Shown here piece by piece: positions 13,554 to 15,673 of a stretch of 15,673 bases of DNA. This DNA is from Comamonadaceae bacterium (GTDB lineage Bacteria; Pseudomonadota; Gammaproteobacteria; Burkholderiales; Burkholderiaceae_C). Under the pieces are notes generated by a model. The model had not been told where the DNA came from and did not search any database. It saw only the letters and a program-made list of their open reading frames with translations. The translations under genes and the position numbers were made by a program. The stretch lies in the NCBI GenBank assembly GCA_947460065.1, contig CANHGF010000016.1, positions 1 to 15,673 on the forward strand, written 5' to 3'. Every line of letters begins with the position of its first letter. The first letter of the stretch is position 1.

Positions 13554-13754
13554 ATGACAAGCTCTGCGTCAGCCGCCGCGAAAATGCGCGCGGTCGGCCT
13601 ACGCCCCGTGCAGTTTTGGGTACCAGACACACGCCTGGAGAGCTTTGCAAGCGATGTTCGCGCACAGTGCCTGGCCCTCAAAGACGACGATGCCGAGGCC
13701 GAGGTACTGCGATTTGCAGAAGAGGCCGCTGCTCAGACGCAGGCTTGGACTTGA
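13554..13754 (+). CDS. MazE-like antitoxin (DUF3018-type)
   Basis: A 66-residue antitoxin. Residues about 11-30, MRAVGLRPVQFWVPDTR, match the conserved core of the DUF3018/MazE-like antitoxin family found before PemK/MazF toxins in proteobacteria. The acidic, Glu/Asp/Ala-rich C-terminal half (DDDAEAEVLRFAEEAAAQ) is the expected toxin-wrapping and protease-sensitive part. The N-terminus before the core is short compared with the homologues I recall, which start with a longer basic stretch. The start is fixed by AGGAGA 5 nt upstream. The TGA overlaps the toxin's TTG start (TTGA), ensuring coupled synthesis. The palindrome at 13510-13523 is the probable binding site of the antitoxin or the complex. 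Confidence 0.82.
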   Translation: MTSSASAAAKMRAVGLRPVQFWVPDTRLESFASDVRAQCLALKDDDAEAEVLRFAEEAAAQTQAWT

Positions 13755-14074
13755 CGCAGCGCGGTGATTTAGTGGCCGTGTCCCTGCCGGGTGATTTCGG
13801 CAAACCTCGCTCTGCACTGGTCATCCAATCGGACCTGCTGGCTGAGCTCGGCAGCGTGGTCCTGTGCGCGGTCAGTAGCGATCTGCGCACGGCGGCTTTT
13901 CGGGTGACGGTCGAGCCTAGCCCCGGTAATGGTCTGCGCGCCTCGTCGCAGGTGGTGGTGGACCAGTTGTCGACGCTTGCCCGCGCGAAACTAAGCGCAC
14001 CCTTCGGGCGGCTTGAAGACGAGCAGATGAAAGCTGTGGACAAGGCCCTGCTGCTGGTCGTCGGCTTGATTTGA
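13751..14074 (+). CDS. MazF/PemK-family mRNA interferase toxin
   Basis: A 107-residue toxin of the PemK/MazF fold, sequence-specific endoribonucleases that cleave mRNA and stop growth when the antitoxin is degraded. Seen here: RGDLVAVSLPGDFGKPRSAL (4-23), the family's opening beta strand and loop with the key Arg-Gly-Asp; LCAVSSDLRTAAFRVTVEP, the second active-site strand; and GLRASSQVVVDQLSTLARAKL with the conserved GL...SQV..DQ segment. The chosen start is the TTG at 13751, overlapping the antitoxin stop by 4 bp, because it keeps the whole RGD strand; the first downstream alternative (GTG, 13772) would remove it. A TTG start may keep toxin output low relative to the antitoxin. No damage to the frame is seen, so the toxin looks active. 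Confidence 0.85.
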   Translation: MTQRGDLVAVSLPGDFGKPRSALVIQSDLLAELGSVVLCAVSSDLRTAAFRVTVEPSPGNGLRASSQVVVDQLSTLARAKLSAPFGRLEDEQMKAVDKALLLVVGLI

Positions 14075-14135
14075 GCGCTTTCTATGTTCAGGCCAGAACG
14101 GACATCGAAGCTCGAAACGGCTGCGGCCACGACTG

Positions 14136-14147
14136 GCTCGTACGAGC
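14136..14147. repeat. Perfect 12-bp palindrome just before the small Cys-rich protein gene
   Basis: GCTCGTACGAGC is self-complementary and ends 5 bp before the ATG at 14153. It could be a repressor site or an RNA hairpin that hides the ribosome-binding region. If the longer start at 14084 is used, it lies inside the coding sequence and may be fortuitous. Confidence 0.4.
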
Positions 14148-14152
14148 GCGCC

Positions 14153-14368
14153 ATGACACAGCCCGAGCGCCACGCCGAGCACCTGCGCATCGCGGCCATG
14201 CAAGCCCAGCTACAGGCTTGCGGCAGGGCTTTCAGAGGGCCACCGGCTGAGCCGACCACCTGCTGTGGACGGGGCTGCAACGGCTGCGTGTGGGAAGGCT
14301 ACGAAGCGGCCCTGCAGTGGTGGTTTGAGGAGGCGCAGGCCTTCGCAGCCCAGTTGCCACCGGCTTGA
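14153..14368 (+). CDS. Small oxidoreductase-like domain protein (PF09791 type)
   Basis: A 71-residue protein whose centre reads PPAEPTTCCGRGCNGCVWEG, the defining Cys-rich motif of the oxidoreductase-like family. The C-C-x3-C-x2-C arrangement suggests binding of a metal or iron-sulfur cluster, but no biochemical role is established to my knowledge. A helical N-terminus (residues about 5-25) and a Trp/Phe/Glu-rich C-terminus (ALQWWFEEAQAFAAQL) surround it. An ATG at 14084 is in frame and would add 23 residues of less typical composition; I prefer 14153 because the resulting length is usual for the family, though neither start has a clear ribosome-binding site. The gene follows the toxin on the same strand and converges on the MetE-like gene. 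Confidence 0.72.
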   Translation: MTQPERHAEHLRIAAMQAQLQACGRAFRGPPAEPTTCCGRGCNGCVWEGYEAALQWWFEEAQAFAAQLPPA

Positions 14369-14398
14369 AGCAGCCGATCTACGCCCCCCGCTTCAAGC
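14363..14398. terminator. Inverted repeat between convergent genes, possible bidirectional terminator
   Basis: GCTTGAAGC (14363-14371) and GCTTCAAGC (14390-14398) are perfect 9-bp complements around an 18-nt loop. The left arm contains the stop codon of the Cys-rich protein gene, and the right arm ends immediately before the stop of the MetE-like gene. The location suits a shared terminator; the absence of a T tract on either side argues against classic intrinsic termination. Confidence 0.4.
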
Positions 14399-15511
14399 TC
14401 AGGCCTCGCCCCAGACATCCTGTGCAGTCTCGATCACCAGGCGCAGCTTGTCGCGCTGGGCCTGCACCGCAATGTTGTTGCCATGCACGGTGCTGGAAAA
14501 GCCGCACTGCGGCGACAGCGCCAACTGCTCGAGCGGGGCGTATTTGGCGGCTTCATCGATACGGCGCTTAAGCGCATCCTTGCTTTCCATGTCGCCAAAC
14601 TTGGTGGTCACCAGGCCCAGCACCACAGTCTTGCCTTTGGGCAGGAAGCGCAGGGGACGGAAGTCGCCGCTGCGGTCATCGTCGTACTCCAGGAAGTAGG
14701 CGTCGATGTCCATCTCTGCCAGCAAGGCCTCGGCCACCGGCTCGTAGTTGCCTGCAGCCGCATGGGTGCTCTTGAAGTTGCCACGGCACAGGTGCATGGC
14801 CAAGGTCATGCCGGCAGGCTTTTGCGCCACCACCTTGTTCACGAACTGCGCATAGCGGTGCGGCAGCTCATTGGGGTCGTCGCCGCGCTGGCGGGCTGCT
14901 TCGCGCATCTTCTCGTCGCACAGGTAGGCCAGGTTGGTGTCGTCCATCTGCACATAGGTGCAGCCGGCAGCGGCCAGAGCGCGAAGCTCGTCGCCGTAGG
15001 CCTTGGCCACGTCGTCGTAAAACGCGGGGTCCAACTCGGGGTAAGCCGTGCGGCTGATGCCGGCGCGGCCGCCACGGAAGTGCAGCATGGTGGGCGAGGG
15101 AATCGTCACCTTGGGCGTGCAGCCCGCAGCCACTTGGCTCTTGAGGTATTCAAAGTCGGCCAGCTGTATGTTTTTGGCGTGCGTGACTTTGTCGGTGACA
15201 CGGATCACTGGCGGGGCCAGGTGCGTGGTGCCATCGGGGTGCAGCACCGACATCGGAATGTCGGTGACCACGCCGCCGAGTTGCTCCAGAAAGTCGATGT
15301 GGAAATAGGTGCGGCGGAACTCGCCGTCGGTGATGGCTTTGAGGCCCACGTCTTGCTGGAACTTGACGATCTCCGCAATCGCCTTGTCCTCGACCGCGCG
15401 AAGCTGCTCGGGGGTGATCTGGCCCTTGGCCTTTTGCTCGCGCGCCTCCAGCAGGTAGGCGGGGCGAAGAAAGCTGCCGACGTGGTCGTAGCGGGCGGGT
15501 AACTGAACCAT
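14399..15511 (-). CDS. MetE C-terminal-domain-like (cobalamin-independent methionine synthase II family) methyltransferase
   Basis: A 370-residue protein corresponding to the catalytic barrel of MetE only, like Bacillus YxjG/YxjH; full MetE is about twice as long because of its N-terminal half. It begins with DHVGSFLRPAYLLEAR and TDGEFRRTYFHIDFLE, typical of this subfamily. The four zinc ligands expected from MetE can be placed: His 240 and Cys 242 (AMHLCRGN), Glu 275 (FLEYDDD) and Cys 336 (SPQCGFSS). Asp 190/191 in VQMDDTNLAY is the likely homocysteine contact. It probably transfers a methyl group to homocysteine or a related thiol; the methyl donor is not known. The start at 15511 is backed by AGAGGAGA 7 nt upstream. 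It lies 55 bp after a VanB-type reductase gene on the same strand, so the two may share a transcript. Confidence 0.88.
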   Translation of the reverse strand: MVQLPARYDHVGSFLRPAYLLEAREQKAKGQITPEQLRAVEDKAIAEIVKFQQDVGLKAITDGEFRRTYFHIDFLEQLGGVVTDIPMSVLHPDGTTHLAPPVIRVTDKVTHAKNIQLADFEYLKSQVAAGCTPKVTIPSPTMLHFRGGRAGISRTAYPELDPAFYDDVAKAYGDELRALAAAGCTYVQMDDTNLAYLCDEKMREAARQRGDDPNELPHRYAQFVNKVVAQKPAGMTLAMHLCRGNFKSTHAAAGNYEPVAEALLAEMDIDAYFLEYDDDRSGDFRPLRFLPKGKTVVLGLVTTKFGDMESKDALKRRIDEAAKYAPLEQLALSPQCGFSSTVHGNNIAVQAQRDKLRLVIETAQDVWGEA

Positions 15512-15518
15512 GCTCTGG

Positions 15519-15526
15519 TCTCCTCT
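15519..15526 (-). promoter_or_regulatory. Ribosome-binding site of the MetE-like gene
   Basis: The minus strand reads AGAGGAGA, 7 nt before the ATG at 15511: a strong Shine-Dalgarno that settles the start codon. Confidence 0.75.
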
Positions 15527-15566
15527 GTTGAAATGGTGGGGCGAATGCTAGCTCAACGCTGGGGGC

Positions 15567-15673
15567 TCACAAATCGAGCACCAGCACGGCCGACTTGGCG
15601 CGCGAGCAGCAGGGCGTGAATTGGTCGTTCAAGGCTTTTTCCTCGTCGGTGAAGTACATGTCGCGGTGGTCGC
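15567..15673 (-). CDS. PDR/VanB-family oxygenase reductase, C-terminal end
   Basis: Only the last 34 codons are in the window; the gene runs off the right edge. The visible tail reads [18 protein letters not shown] then [16 protein letters not shown]. This matches the end of the 2Fe-2S ferredoxin domain in VanB/phthalate dioxygenase reductase-type proteins, which pass electrons from NAD(P)H through FMN to a Rieske oxygenase. The domain's N-terminal cluster cysteines are outside the window. It lies upstream of the MetE-like gene with a 55-bp gap, a likely operon. The assignment rests on a short but distinctive tail. Confidence 0.72.
   Translation of the reverse strand, partial: DHRDMYFTDEEKALNDQFTPCCSRAKSAVLVLDL

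Noticed and set aside
13678..14280. Minus-strand open frame opposite the toxin-antitoxin pair (about 200 codons)
   Set aside because: Ser/Arg/Ala-rich antisense translation with no family features; the plus strand carries two recognisable overlapping genes with a good ribosome-binding site.
1..15673. tRNA or rRNA genes, CRISPR arrays, insertion-sequence ends, attachment sites, replication origin
   Set aside because: I looked for cloverleaf-like GC-box patterns, regularly spaced direct repeats, transposase motifs and terminal inverted repeats and found nothing that I can support.

Overview
This 15.7 kb window is high-GC, densely packed chromosomal DNA. The gene set points to a beta-proteobacterium of the order Burkholderiales, probably a Comamonadaceae-like organism. 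It carries a tsaB-rimI-UDG cluster, a cobalamin adenosyltransferase divergent from a D-lactate dehydrogenase, and PDR/VanB-type oxygenase reductase sequence. Most genes overlap by 4 bp or are separated by a few bases. There are no rRNA or tRNA genes, insertion sequences or CRISPR arrays that I can see.

Layout from left to right. (1) The 5' part of a D-Ala-D-Ala carboxypeptidase (dacB, minus strand) diverges from a plus-strand tsaB-rimI-UDG-like operon. The spacer between them holds a 78-bp hexanucleotide repeat whose minus strand is a strong G-quadruplex motif. The UDG-like protein has lost its catalytic and iron-sulfur residues. (2) On the minus strand, a soluble histidine kinase overlaps a TetR-type regulator by 4 bp. 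This pair is divergent from a substrate-binding-protein-like gene with no signal peptide. (3) A plus-strand run follows: flavin reductase, EamA/DMT exporter and a membrane-anchored protein of unknown function. It is preceded by two related hyphenated palindromes. (4) A minus-strand tripartite ABC efflux operon follows: membrane-fusion protein, FtsX-type permease, LolD/MacB-type ATPase. (5) A plus-strand YdiI/MenI-like hotdog thioesterase converges on a minus-strand PduO-type cobalamin adenosyltransferase. The latter is divergent from a plus-strand FAD-linked D-lactate dehydrogenase. (6) A MazEF-type toxin-antitoxin pair sits behind a perfect 14-bp palindrome and is followed by a small Cys-rich oxidoreductase-like protein. 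(7) On the minus strand lies a MetE-core methyltransferase, and upstream of it the 3' end of a VanB-type reductase.

Functionally the window mixes housekeeping genes (peptidoglycan editing, t6A tRNA modification, ribosomal protein acetylation, cobalamin and lactate metabolism) with accessory functions (efflux, toxin-antitoxin, an unusual sensor/regulator cassette). The least ordinary items are the degenerate UDG, the kinase-TetR overlap beside a leaderless binding protein, the paired TTGCGCC/GGCGCAA dyads, the G-quadruplex repeat, and the MetE-core/oxygenase-reductase pairing. I did not find a clearly new multi-gene defence or mobile system. All assignments are by reading the sequence; no database search was run.
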